Source of the DNA: Enteractinococcus helveticum
GTDB lineage: Bacteria; Actinomycetota; Actinomycetes; Actinomycetales; Micrococcaceae
Assembly (NCBI RefSeq): GCF_020742345.1
Contig: NZ_DYXC01000058.1
Span: forward strand, 1 to 64,000
DNA: 64,000 bases
Reading direction: 5' to 3'
In this document: positions 52,255 through 60,799 of the stretch, one piece after another
How the letters are laid out: every line of letters begins with the position of its first letter
Numbering within the stretch: position 1 is the first letter of the stretch
The notes under the pieces: model-generated
The model's database searches: none
Seen by the model: only the letters and a program-made list of their open reading frames with translations
Told to the model about the DNA's origin: nothing
Made by a program: the position numbers and the translations under genes

Positions 52255-53112
52255 ATGACAGTTTCTGAATACCCATCTCGGCGCGAGCTGCGCGAAGCAG
52301 CTGCTCAAAAGAAGCGCGGACGCAAAGCCACCGTCATGACGGCAGGCGTTGCAGTTGCCGTATCTTCGGCGGCCGTGACATTCGGTGGTAACACTGTTAT
52401 TGACGGCAACCTACTGGCTTTCGGGGACACCGCGCAAGCGGATAATAGTGAACCGGTTCTGGAGGCAGCACCCCGACAGACCACTATTATCCCGGCTGCT
52501 ATCTCGGGAGGCGACGAACGAGTTGTCGCCAAGATGACCAACGAGATGGCTGCCTCTCAGGTTGGTCTCGGTCGTCTCTACCAAGAAGGCGAAGGCGACG
52601 TCGCCGCGGGACAGCTCGCTGTTGCCGAAGCCCAGAACACGCATAATGGATCGTTAAAATCATTGCCAGGCAATCTACAGATGATCTTTCCTGCTGACTC
52701 AACTCGGACGTCTTCGACTTTCGGGATGCGTAGCAACCCAACCGGTGCTGGCACACAGTTCCATGTTGGAACTGATTTCCCAGTCCCAACCGGTACACCA
52801 GTCAAAGCAACCGAAGCAGGTACGGTTACTTTCGCAGGCGTACACAGCACTGGCGGATATCGTGTAGAAATTGATCACGGCAATGGGGTAACCACCGCTT
52901 ACAGCCACAACTCGCAGTTCACGGTGGGTGTTGGCGATACCGTTTCTCAGGGACAGACCGTTGCTCTTGCAGGTTCCACTGGTAACTCCACTGGTCCGCA
53001 CATCCACTATGAAATCCAGATTAACGGCAAATGGGTTGATCCAGAATATTACTTGCCATCAGCCTCTCACGACAGCGAAAAACGCCTTCACACTGCTTCT
53101 AGCGCGCAGTAG
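52255..53112 (+). CDS. Secreted M23 (LytM-type) peptidase
   Basis: 285 aa. A basic N-terminus (SRRELREAAAQKKRGRKA) precedes a hydrophobic stretch (VMTAGVAVAVSSAAVTFGG) that acts as signal peptide or anchor. A linker of about 80 residues follows, then the M23 domain: STFGMRSNPTGAGTQFHVGTDFPVPTGTPVKATEAGTV with the zinc ligands HxxxD, and GNSTGPHIHYEIQ with HxH. All zinc ligands are present, so it should cut peptidoglycan cross-links. ATG 52255 fits the usual 'SRRELREA' start; GTG 52240 is an alternative. A perfect terminator follows. Confidence 0.85.
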   Translation: MTVSEYPSRRELREAAAQKKRGRKATVMTAGVAVAVSSAAVTFGGNTVIDGNLLAFGDTAQADNSEPVLEAAPRQTTIIPAAISGGDERVVAKMTNEMAASQVGLGRLYQEGEGDVAAGQLAVAEAQNTHNGSLKSLPGNLQMIFPADSTRTSSTFGMRSNPTGAGTQFHVGTDFPVPTGTPVKATEAGTVTFAGVHSTGGYRVEIDHGNGVTTAYSHNSQFTVGVGDTVSQGQTVALAGSTGNSTGPHIHYEIQINGKWVDPEYYLPSASHDSEKRLHTASSAQ

Positions 53113-53126
53113 TGGTTAAGCTGAAT

Positions 53127-53169
53127 AAATTCGTGGTCAAGTTCCATGGGGACTTGACCACGAATTTTT
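53127..53169. terminator. Bidirectional terminator between M23 and marR genes
   Basis: AAATTCGTGGTCAAGT pairs perfectly with ACTTGACCACGAATTT around a nine-base loop, followed by TTTT-like T's on the plus strand. On the minus strand the stem comes directly after the marR stop. Both convergent genes can use it. Confidence 0.85.
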
Positions 53170-53647
53170 AAGATAGTGGAAGAATTCGATCCAAAAAGTT
53201 TTTCAACGCACCCCGGTCACGGCGTGACAGCGAGGCGGTCAGCGATTCTTCGACACGTTGCACCAATGCCGCAGCCTGCTGATACAACGCCTTGCCTTCG
53301 GTAGTGATCCTCAGTGCGTGTGCACGCCGGTCCTGTGGCATCGTCTGTCGTACCAGCAGCCCGCGTTCTGCCAGACCCTTCGTCAAGGTCACAACCTGGG
53401 ATGGGTCAAGGTGCAAAATCTGGCCTAACTCCAGCTGGGTCGGAGTATGGCCTTCTGCGATATAAGCCAGCGTGATGTATTGTCGGACTTCGAGTTCTAC
53501 CTGTTCTAGGGCCAATTGCATTTTGGTCCGCAGTTCGTGTTCGACCTGCGATAAGGCGAAGAAGAGTTGTCGACCCAATGCTGATGATTGTGCGGTGACC
53601 AGCGCAGCCCGAGCCCGGTGATCCGGCGGTCGAAATGGTGTGTGCAT
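53168..53647 (-). CDS. MarR-family transcriptional regulator
   Basis: 159 aa winged-helix regulator: YIAEGHTPTQLELGQILHLDPSQVVTLTKGLAERGLLVRQTMPQDRRAHALRITTEGKALYQQA is the complete DNA-binding region with the DRRAHALRIT wing. GGAGAG lies four bases before the ATG. It is divergent from the MFS gene 180 bases away and is the likely repressor of it and of itself; a CTGATCAG palindrome sits in the spacer. Confidence 0.88.
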   Translation of the reverse strand: MHTPFRPPDHRARAALVTAQSSALGRQLFFALSQVEHELRTKMQLALEQVELEVRQYITLAYIAEGHTPTQLELGQILHLDPSQVVTLTKGLAERGLLVRQTMPQDRRAHALRITTEGKALYQQAAALVQRVEESLTASLSRRDRGALKNFLDRILPLS

Positions 53648-53664
53648 GCTGCTCTCCAGTAATG

Positions 53665-53672
53665 CTGATCAG
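53665..53672. promoter_or_regulatory. Candidate MarR operator
   Basis: Palindrome CTGATCAG within AATGCTGATCAGTGATT, 18 bases upstream of the marR start in the marR-MFS spacer. Position suits autoregulation; the match is short. Confidence 0.35.
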
Positions 53673-53825
53673 TGATTAAACTACCCTGCGTGTTTCGTGC
53701 CGTGCCGTCAATTTCGTATCGTGTATGACAGCGCGTGACTGAATAGGTGCTTGGTAGTCTTGTCCAAGGATATCGTCGGTCGGTTCGGGCCGCGGTTATA
53801 ATAAAAGGAAACTTCTTCGCAACCT

Positions 53826-55091
53826 ATGACGAAACGCTCCAGAACTCCGCTGTCCGGCTGGTTATGGCTGATGGTAGCCGCCGGCATGTTGACCCAGACG
53901 ACAGCAAATCTGGTTCGCCCCGTCACCAGTTATAAGCTCATCCTGCTGGGTTGGGGCGAAACCGAAATTGGTTTGGCGACCGCAGCTTATGCATTACTGC
54001 CACTATTTGTTGCACTACCCTTTGGTCGGCTCCAGGCGCGTCTGCGTTCACCGCGCAACTTTGTTGCCCTGGGCGTGCTCATCCTGGCGGCAGGGGCGGC
54101 CTATCTGGCAGTGACCAATAGTGTGGTCCACCTGATGGTTGCATCGGCTGTGCTAGGTGTTGGGCACCTGATGTTTACGATTGGCGGACAGAGCATGGTC
54201 GCCAGACGGTCGAAAGCCACACAGATGGATGCTAATTTTGGGTGGTTTACTGCGTCCTTTTCAGTCGGGCAAATGTTAGGGCCGCTGCTTTCTGGGTTCA
54301 TATTGGGTGGTAGTTCCTTGGCCCAGGCTCAAGCTGGCGGCGCTGACTTATCCTTCAGCATCAACCTGGCACTGTGGGTCGGGGCGATCACCTCATGTAT
54401 CGCGGTGCCGGTCTTATATCTCCTGCGCGCCACACAGCCAGCGCCTACTACAGCAACTCAAGATCTTGTGACAGTCAAGCCTGGAACGAAACCCTCGGCA
54501 ATAAATATTTTACGCCTACCCGGGATCGCCTCACACATGCTGGCAGCCCTGGCGCTGCTGGCCATCTTGGATATCTTGGTGGCATTCATGCCGCTGGTGG
54601 GCGAGTCAGTTGGTGTCTCACCGATGATTATCGGGGCTTTACTTGCTACTCGTGGTGCAACATCCGTTCTGTCAAGAATTTTTATCCGGCCGTTATCTGC
54701 ACACTATTCCCGAAATACGCTGGTCCTGGTAGCACTGATCGTATCGGCGGCCGTCATTGCCATGGTGCCTGCAATGTTAGGCCTGGGAACTGTGGGGATA
54801 GCAACCGCATTTATCGGCATGACCATTGGCGGTTTTACCCTGGGCGTGGGACAGCCTATGACCATGACCATGATTTCTCAGGCTGTGCCTCGATCCTGGC
54901 GCGGCACGGCACTAGCGTTGCGGCTGATGGGCAATCGCATTGGACAGGTCGTCCTGCCGATAGCTGCAAGTGTGGTTGCAGGACCAATCGGTCCGGCCGG
55001 AGGCATTTGGTTCGCATGTGCAATCCTGGGCATATCAGGCGCTGAGCGGTTGATCAATAAACGGACTGGCCCAAATCCCCCAGCGGGCTAA
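53826..55091 (+). CDS. MFS transporter
   Basis: 421 aa with 12 hydrophobic segments. LPFGRLQARLRSPRNFVALGVLIL is the loop 2-3 motif A region; SMVARRSKATQMDANFGWFTASFSVGQMLGPLLSGFI follows at the antiporter motif C position. Substrate unknown; divergence from a MarR gene suggests an efflux pump induced by its substrate. The ATG at 53826 has AAGGAAA only at a distance of 14 bases, so the true start is not certain. Its stop overlaps the next convergent gene by 4 bases. Confidence 0.8.
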   Translation: MTKRSRTPLSGWLWLMVAAGMLTQTTANLVRPVTSYKLILLGWGETEIGLATAAYALLPLFVALPFGRLQARLRSPRNFVALGVLILAAGAAYLAVTNSVVHLMVASAVLGVGHLMFTIGGQSMVARRSKATQMDANFGWFTASFSVGQMLGPLLSGFILGGSSLAQAQAGGADLSFSINLALWVGAITSCIAVPVLYLLRATQPAPTTATQDLVTVKPGTKPSAINILRLPGIASHMLAALALLAILDILVAFMPLVGESVGVSPMIIGALLATRGATSVLSRIFIRPLSAHYSRNTLVLVALIVSAAVIAMVPAMLGLGTVGIATAFIGMTIGGFTLGVGQPMTMTMISQAVPRSWRGTALALRLMGNRIGQVVLPIAASVVAGPIGPAGGIWFACAILGISGAERLINKRTGPNPPAG

Positions 55092-56176
55092 CGAGGGTGC
55101 TGACGGCGCTTCAACAACCAAAACGTCACGCCACCTAGTCCAGATACCACGATCAAGCTTGATAGCAGCCACAGCCACATTGAGGCCTGATGCGATGTCT
55201 GGTCATCCGCGGTAGCAACATGACTACCCGACGGCTGGTCTGCGCGATGTGGTGCGCTGAGGCGTGCTTTGATTGCTTCAAGTTCATCTTCAGATACTGG
55301 TGGCAGGGTTTCTAAGTCTGGTGGCCCCTGGTCGTCGTTGCGGGGGCGAGGCATGACGAGCTCTGAACCGGTGTGTCCAGAATTGCCGATTAATTGGTGC
55401 AGCAGGTGTCGTGGGTCGTTTGAGAATTGGCGAATGATGCGCGGTCCGATGTGCTCAGGCTGCTGTTGTGCAGGCGCCTGTGGTCGCTGAGCTGGCCTGT
55501 GTGGCGTACTCTCTGGTCGAGTCGTCGACGTGGTAGGTCCGGGTGAGTCGTTGGACGTTGCACTGGGAGACGGTGAGCTTGGTTTTGGGGTTGGTGACTC
55601 GGTAGGCGTTGCTCCGGTCGGTGGAGTCGTTGTAGGGGGCGTCGTCGGAGGAGCTGTCGTTGGAGGGTCTGGTGTGGGATCTGGTGTGGGGCTCGTCGAT
55701 TGAGTCGGGCTATCAGATTCAGTGGGCGTCGGATCGACCGTACCTGAAGGGTTGGAAGGTTCTGATGGCGGTGGTTCTGACGGCGTTGGTTCTACCGCGG
55801 TCGGCGGTAGAGTCTGGTCACATTCGCCGTTGAGTGACTCGTTTTCCCACAGTTCCAGCGTTGCTGTGCCGCCAGATTCTGGTGTTTCTAGAACCACGGA
55901 GTTGCCGTGAATCTCTTGAGGTGCCACGGCTTGACCGTCTACTGACACTGTCAACTCATCGAATGGAACCTCGGGGGAGAACGTAATAGTTGCGGTGTTA
56001 TTGTCCATACCAAGCTGGCAGGACAGTTTTAGTGCGCTTGCTGGTGTCTCCTGTTGGGCCTGATCTGAAGGAGGCTGCGCTGTTGGTGACGTCGTTGCAG
56101 CGTGGGCTGCAGGAACTGCACCGCAGGCCAGTAGACCTGCGGTGAGTACAACTCCCACGCGTGCGGGAAATTTCAT
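55088..56176 (-). CDS. Secreted, membrane-anchored Pro/Thr/Ser-rich surface protein
   Basis: 362 aa; no named family recognised. Signal peptide MKFPARVGVVLTAGLLACGAVPAAHA. Residues about 45-120 form a small beta domain (ALKLSCQLGMDNNTATITFSPE, then VPFDELTVSVDGQAVAP) with two Cys that may form a disulfide, followed by about 110 residues of Pro/Thr/Ser/Glu linker. A charged stretch (PRPRNDDQGPPDLETLPPVSEDELEAIKARLS) and a C-terminal helix (MWLWLLSSLIVVSGLGGVTFWLL) with KRRQHPR hold it in the membrane. No LPXTG motif. The start overlaps the cold-shock gene stop by 4 bases, an unexpected pairing that implies coupled translation. Confidence 0.75.
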   Translation of the reverse strand: MKFPARVGVVLTAGLLACGAVPAAHAATTSPTAQPPSDQAQQETPASALKLSCQLGMDNNTATITFSPEVPFDELTVSVDGQAVAPQEIHGNSVVLETPESGGTATLELWENESLNGECDQTLPPTAVEPTPSEPPPSEPSNPSGTVDPTPTESDSPTQSTSPTPDPTPDPPTTAPPTTPPTTTPPTGATPTESPTPKPSSPSPSATSNDSPGPTTSTTRPESTPHRPAQRPQAPAQQQPEHIGPRIIRQFSNDPRHLLHQLIGNSGHTGSELVMPRPRNDDQGPPDLETLPPVSEDELEAIKARLSAPHRADQPSGSHVATADDQTSHQASMWLWLLSSLIVVSGLGGVTFWLLKRRQHPR

Positions 56177-56388
56177 GACAAGGTTGTAACCTTCTCGGCG
56201 ATGAGGCCTCGTTCGCTGTTCGTGACGCTAAATTCCACGAGCTGACCTTCATCGAGCCGTCGGAACCCGTCCTGCTCGATGCCCGTGTGGTGGACGAAGA
56301 TATCGTCCGAGGCGTCGTCTGGGATGATGAAACCGAAGCCTTTTTCGACGTTGAACCATTTGACGGTTCCGGTCTGGCGATCGGACAT
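56173..56388 (-). CDS. Cold-shock domain protein
   Basis: 71 aa single cold-shock domain that binds single-stranded RNA/DNA: TGTVKWFNVEKGFGFI (RNP1) and DIFVHH (RNP2) are intact. ERGLIAEKVTTLS is a shorter and less typical C-terminus than in CspA. Probably an RNA chaperone. It shares ATGA with the surface-protein gene downstream. Confidence 0.92.
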   Translation of the reverse strand: MSDRQTGTVKWFNVEKGFGFIIPDDASDDIFVHHTGIEQDGFRRLDEGQLVEFSVTNSERGLIAEKVTTLS

Positions 56389-56559
56389 GGGTCAGCTCTC
56401 ATTCCTTGTCTTTAGAGGGACACTGTAGCCCAGCATAGTGGCCACCACGGTTCAGGATACTGGAAAAAGCGTGTTTTATAAAACTAGAAGTGAACAAATG
56501 GACTTAGACCCGTGAAAAGACCGTCGTTTGTGACCAATGGTGGCTGTCCCAGTATGAAA

Positions 56560-56602
56560 AATCCCGCCGCCTGATGAAAGGGGATCATCGGGCGGCGGGA
56601 TT
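56560..56602 (-). terminator. Intrinsic terminator of the S4-protein gene
   Basis: An 18-bp GC-rich stem (AATCCCGCCGCC... on each side, one G-T pair) with a seven-base loop, followed on the minus strand by TTTTT. It is about 90 bases after the S4 gene stop. The rest of 56389-56693 contains the cold-shock promoter region and nothing else I can name. Confidence 0.85.
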
Positions 56603-56693
56603 ACAACATCACTCGCACCTTGAAGAGGTAACTACAGTCTAAGGAACCTTGTTTTAAATTGTCCGAACGTTAGCTGGGAAGTTCCTGTACGTC

Positions 56694-57062
56694 TTATCGG
56701 TTGGTGTATCCGCGTAGTCGATCCAGTTCGCGACGTTGTTTTTTAGTCGGTCTGCCGGCCCCACGCTCACGCCGAGGCACGGCTAATAGATGGCGTGCAA
56801 CAGGCTCTGGGGAATGATCCTTGTATTGTTTGACGGCGATTGGATAACCGACGCGTTTATTGATGAGCCCAGTGACTTCAATAATGCGCTCACGCCCAGG
56901 CTCCCGAAATGTCACGGTCTGTCCTATCCGCAACTTATGGGAGGGTTTGACCGGTTCTCCATCGATCTTAATTTTGCCGCCTTTGACCGCGGTATTGGCA
57001 GCGGAACGGGTTTTGAATAACCGAACTGAATGCAACCAAATGTCAACGCGAACAAAATCCAT
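56694..57062 (-). CDS. RNA-binding S4 domain protein (Hsp15/HslR-like)
   Basis: 122 aa. VRVDIWLHSVRLFKTRSAANTAVKGGKIKIDGEPVKPSHKLRIGQTVTF is a full S4 domain. The Lys/Arg-rich tail (RRERGAGRPTKKQRRELDRLRGY) is as in the Hsp15 family, which binds the stalled 50S subunit with its peptidyl-tRNA. ATG 57060-57062 is preferred to a TTG three codons upstream. Eleven bases after the flavin reductase gene on the same strand. Confidence 0.85.
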   Translation of the reverse strand: MDFVRVDIWLHSVRLFKTRSAANTAVKGGKIKIDGEPVKPSHKLRIGQTVTFREPGRERIIEVTGLINKRVGYPIAVKQYKDHSPEPVARHLLAVPRRERGAGRPTKKQRRELDRLRGYTNR

Positions 57063-57073
57063 ACGATCCAAAG

Positions 57074-57607
57074 CTAGTGGTCTCGAATATTACGGAACTG
57101 GGATTTGTGGAAGACCAATGGTTCGTGCACGTCGGTGAAATCAGCCAGGTTATGTACCTCAAGCAGTGCTACTGCGTGGTCGCCTGCTGGGAATTCATTA
57201 TAGATCGAGGTTTCCAACCACAGTGCTGATTCAGCGACGAAGATCGCACCGTTATTCGTTTCGATGTTGAGACCGGCAAAGCGATCGCTACCTTTGGCCG
57301 CCATCTGACGGGCAATCGCGCCTTGACCTTCCCCAAGGATGGAAACGCCGATGCGGTTGGTTTCACGCAGCAGTGGCCAGGTGGTCGAGGTATTTTGCAC
57401 GGCAACAGATACCAACGGGGGTTCTAAGGAAACACCAACGGTGAATGAGGAGGCGACCATGCCCTGCGCTACGCCGTCCTGGGTATAAGCAGCAAGTGCG
57501 GCAACACCGGAAGGAAATTGTCCAAAAGCGCCGCGCAGCGCCAGCGGGGAGAGGTCATTGGAAAGTTGAGTAGTGGACTGCAGGTGAGCTTGCACAGTAG
57601 TTGTCAC
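57074..57607 (-). CDS. Flavin reductase family protein (HpaC-like fold)
   Basis: 177 aa, FMN-binding split barrel of the flavin:NAD(P)H reductase type. It has LRGAFGQFPSGVAALAAY, GMVASSFTVGVSLEPPLVSVAVQNTSTTWPLLRE, FAGLNIETNN, LWLETSIYNEFPAGDHAVALLEVHN (GDH motif). Partner reductases of two-component monooxygenases (for example HpaC for 4-hydroxyphenylacetate) look like this, which would fit the hpa genes, but no HpaB is in the window. GTG at 57605-57607 has GAAGG seven bases upstream; an ATG two codons earlier is too close to it. Confidence 0.8.
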   Translation of the reverse strand: MTTTVQAHLQSTTQLSNDLSPLALRGAFGQFPSGVAALAAYTQDGVAQGMVASSFTVGVSLEPPLVSVAVQNTSTTWPLLRETNRIGVSILGEGQGAIARQMAAKGSDRFAGLNIETNNGAIFVAESALWLETSIYNEFPAGDHAVALLEVHNLADFTDVHEPLVFHKSQFRNIRDH

Positions 57608-57819
57608 AATCATGCCTTCAAAATTTTGCGCCCGAATATGCGCTCGAACGCTGTACTTGCCCGACACGGGGTATTCCGTGAGGCCGAATCATCACCTGGG
57701 GCACCCCACTACAACGTGGGAGGGTTGCCGTCTTACCAGCCAGGGCTACGATACGGTAAGAACTCGTGATTCTGCAGAATAGACTAACCTATTTCGGGCG
57801 GCAGCGACAATATACGTTG

Positions 57820-59133
57820 TCACATTCCGTTAAATCGCTGAGCGATTGCTGCAGCGTGGGCATGCAAACCTTCCGATGCTGCCAGGGTTTGAATGCCCCC
57901 TGAAACCGATTGCAGACCGGTTTCCTCATAGCGAATGCGCTGTTGCAACCGCAAGAAGGAAACGGTGTTGAGCCCCGACGAGAAGCGTGCGGTACCTGAG
58001 GTCGGCAACACGTGGTTGGAGCCTGCCGAATAATCACCCAGCGGTACCGGAGCGTAGGGCCCCAGGAAGATCGCCCCGGCGTGGGTAATGTTAGCTAATA
58101 CGGCATCATTATCCGCCGTCTGGATTTCCAGGTGCTCGGTGGCAATGGCGTTGGTGACCGCAATGGCGTCATCCATGGTGTCAACCACCAAGGCGCCTGA
58201 CTGCTGTCCGGTCAGAGCCTCGCGAATCTGATCTTCTAATACGGCACCAGGAACCTGCGCCTCGATCTCGGCGACCACGGATTTTGCCAAATCCATTGAA
58301 GGCGTCACCAGCACTGAGGCCGCTAATGGGTCGTGTTCCGACTGGGAGATAAGATCGGCGGCAACCCAGGCTGGATTGGCGGTCTGGTCAGCCAACACCA
58401 GAATTTCTGAGGGTCCGGCAACCGCATCGATACCGACCTGACCGAAGAACGCCTGTTTTGCTGCAGCGACGTAAACATTTCCCGGCCCGGTGATCAGGTC
58501 CACGGGGGCGCAGACTTGATTGCCGTGGGCATCATCAACGCCTAGCGCCAACATTGCAATGGCTTGAGCGCCACCGGTGGCATAAACTTCTTCGATTCCT
58601 AATAATTTGCATGCGGCCAAAATCGTGGGGTGGGGCAGACCGTTGAAATCGGCCTGTGGGGGAGACGTAACCGCAATCCCGGGTACTCCTGCGGCTTGGG
58701 CCGGTACGACATTCATAATGACCGACGACGGGTATACGGCCCGACCACCCGGCACATACAGGCCGACACGTTGGATGGGAACCCAATGGTTTTCTACTGC
58801 GGCTCCGTCACCGAGCGGCACAACAGAATTCGGTGGCAACTGGGCGGCGTGCACGGCACGGGCACGGCGGATGGATTCTTCCAGCGCTGCGCGAACACTG
58901 TTATCCAGCTCGATCAGTGCCTGGTCGAGGGCTGCCACCGGTACCCTGAGGCTTGCAGGGCGAACCCTATCGAATTGTTCGGTCAACTCCAGTACAGCTT
59001 CGGCACCACCGTTTTTGACCTTGTCAATGATGGGTTCCACGATGGCTGAGGCATCAGAAATTTCCAGTTTTGCCCGCGGCATCACGGTTGCTGGATCGTA
59101 GGTCGTGTTGCGCAAATCGGTGATGTGAAGCAT
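57820..59133 (-). CDS. hisD: Histidinol dehydrogenase
   Basis: 437 aa zinc enzyme performing the last two oxidations of histidine synthesis. Motifs: RVGLYVPGGRAVYPSSVIMNVVPAQAAGV, YATGGAQAIAMLA, DLITGPGNVYVAAAKQ, DAVAGPSEILVLAD, DLISQSEHDPLAASVLVT (catalytic/zinc residues), ATEHLEIQT and GDYSAGSNHVLPTSGTARFSSGL. The frame continues well beyond the start on the minus strand, but the family N-terminus begins at ATG 59131-59133. TAGACT seven bases upstream suggests a leaderless transcript. No other his genes in the window. Confidence 0.94.
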   Translation of the reverse strand: MLHITDLRNTTYDPATVMPRAKLEISDASAIVEPIIDKVKNGGAEAVLELTEQFDRVRPASLRVPVAALDQALIELDNSVRAALEESIRRARAVHAAQLPPNSVVPLGDGAAVENHWVPIQRVGLYVPGGRAVYPSSVIMNVVPAQAAGVPGIAVTSPPQADFNGLPHPTILAACKLLGIEEVYATGGAQAIAMLALGVDDAHGNQVCAPVDLITGPGNVYVAAAKQAFFGQVGIDAVAGPSEILVLADQTANPAWVAADLISQSEHDPLAASVLVTPSMDLAKSVVAEIEAQVPGAVLEDQIREALTGQQSGALVVDTMDDAIAVTNAIATEHLEIQTADNDAVLANITHAGAIFLGPYAPVPLGDYSAGSNHVLPTSGTARFSSGLNTVSFLRLQQRIRYEETGLQSVSGGIQTLAASEGLHAHAAAIAQRFNGM

Positions 59134-59146
59134 GCCTGTTAGTCTA
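59134..59146 (-). promoter_or_regulatory. Leaderless-type -10 of hisD
   Basis: On the minus strand TAGACT (59141-59146), seven bases, then the hisD ATG, with no ribosome-binding site. Same layout as upstream of the genes starting at 17981, 62607 and 62620. Confidence 0.5.
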
Positions 59147-59182
59147 GCGGTTTCCAGGTTTAGTTCAGATCTCGTTGTCAGA

Positions 59183-60799
59183 ATGGAGCCTATGTTGCGA
59201 CTAGAAACCCAAGAGGCCCCGGCTGAGCCGACCGAGGTGCCTTCACTGCCCAATATGGAAGAAGCTGTCCCGGAAGATGTACAGAACTCGGCATTAGAAA
59301 ATATCGAATCGCTGGGCCCGATTTTTGGCGTTTCACTGAATATTGCCATCGGGATACTTGCCGGGCTCATACTCACCGCCGTGGTGGCGCTGATGGTGCG
59401 ATTCTTCTTACGCACCCGCAAACGTTTTTTATCGCATCTGAAAATACTGCTGGTACCCTCCTTCACTGCCATGGCGTTCCTGGGAGCTCGTATCGGACTG
59501 GAACTGTCCGGCCGCGACATCGCCATGTATACGCTGCTGGCATTTTTATTATTGATCGGCGCGGCATCTGGCTTCGCCTGGTTAGCGCTGCGCGTTGTGA
59601 ATGTGGTCGAGTATCGTGTTGAAGTTCGCTACGACGAGGTCACCACCGAAGATCGTCGCGGACGGCGCATCAAGACCCAGATGCAGCTCATTAAGCGCGT
59701 CTTACACGCGATCATTATCGTGATAGCCATCGCGGCCATCTTGCTAGCGATTCCACAGGTTCGCGCTCTGGGTGCCGGTCTGTTGGCCTCGGCCGGTTTG
59801 ATTTCGGTGGTCGCAGCACTGGCGGTCCAGACCACTTTGACCAACGTTTTTGCCGGTATGCAATTGGCCTTTACCGATGCGATTCGCGTGGGCGACGTCG
59901 TCGTAATGGACGATTACTACGGCACCATCGAAGACATCACCATGTCCTATGTGGTCCTGAAAATTTGGGATGGACGGCGCATCATTTATCCGTCGTCGTA
60001 CTTCACCACCACGCCGTTTGAGAATTACACGCGCGTGGGGACCGAGATCTCTGCTGGGATCGACTTCCAAGTCGACTGGCGGGTACCGGTTGACGCGTTG
60101 CGTGCCCGGTTGCGCGCGCTGGTGGAGTCCTCGGATCTGTGGGATGGCCGTGACGCGAAGATTCAGGTGCTAGATATTGCCAATGATCGTGCGACCTTGC
60201 GCGTGGCCGTATCTGCTCGCAACGCCGGTGAGCTGTGGGATTTGCAGTGCCTGGTGCGCGAGGACTTTATCAAGTTCATCTCTGAGGAACATCCGCATGC
60301 GATGAATATCCTGCGTGTCCAACAGGCCCCGCCAGAACCCAGCACAGCGGTGCCTGCCGCTGAGGTAGCTGACCAGCATCCCGAACGTGAGCCTAGTGCA
60401 CGCAAACGTGTCAAGGAGCCAGCAGCACATCGCAGTAGCCGCTGGGATATGAACTCGGTACCAAGCGTTGACCATGATCGAGTGCAACGGTATAAGGCCG
60501 AACCGCCGGTTGAACTCGGTTCGATTCCGACGATCAAACGGCCAACGTCGCACGAGGATCTGGTCCCCACCGGACCGGATACCTCATCGGTGCCGCTGAC
60601 CAAACCTTCCGAGGATGGGTCGATGTACACCGGCTCAGTGTCGGCCATTGAGCGCAGTGCCGATATGGCAGGCCCCGGTGAAGAGGCCTACCGTAGCCGT
60701 GCACAGAACACCAGCGAACTCGATGCGGTAGACCAAGACCATCATGATGACGACGAACACCTTCCCGACGAAGAACGCCGTCGTCGTGCAGATGACTAA
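59183..60799 (+). CDS. MscS-family mechanosensitive channel with long acidic C-terminus
   Basis: 538 aa. Three to five N-terminal helices lead to the pore helix region GAGLLASAGLISVVAALAVQTTLTNVFAGMQLAFTDAIRVGDVVVM, which is the MscS TM3/beta-domain core. IEDITMSYVVLKIWDGRRIIYPSSYFTTTPFENYTR completes it. After about residue 375 a hydrophilic tail of about 160 residues (many Glu, Asp, Arg, Pro; ends HLPDEERRRRADD) replaces the usual short end. Opens under membrane tension to release solutes. ATG 59183 is used; ATG 59192 is possible. Divergent from hisD by 49 bases; the stop abuts the macrodomain gene stop. Confidence 0.85.
   Translation: MEPMLRLETQEAPAEPTEVPSLPNMEEAVPEDVQNSALENIESLGPIFGVSLNIAIGILAGLILTAVVALMVRFFLRTRKRFLSHLKILLVPSFTAMAFLGARIGLELSGRDIAMYTLLAFLLLIGAASGFAWLALRVVNVVEYRVEVRYDEVTTEDRRGRRIKTQMQLIKRVLHAIIIVIAIAAILLAIPQVRALGAGLLASAGLISVVAALAVQTTLTNVFAGMQLAFTDAIRVGDVVVMDDYYGTIEDITMSYVVLKIWDGRRIIYPSSYFTTTPFENYTRVGTEISAGIDFQVDWRVPVDALRARLRALVESSDLWDGRDAKIQVLDIANDRATLRVAVSARNAGELWDLQCLVREDFIKFISEEHPHAMNILRVQQAPPEPSTAVPAAEVADQHPEREPSARKRVKEPAAHRSSRWDMNSVPSVDHDRVQRYKAEPPVELGSIPTIKRPTSHEDLVPTGPDTSSVPLTKPSEDGSMYTGSVSAIERSADMAGPGEEAYRSRAQNTSELDAVDQDHHDDDEHLPDEERRRRADD

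Noticed and set aside
57820..59526. 568-residue version of histidinol dehydrogenase
   Set aside because: The extra N-terminal 130 residues are low-complexity, overlap the divergent mscS gene and are absent from the family; the start is at 59133.
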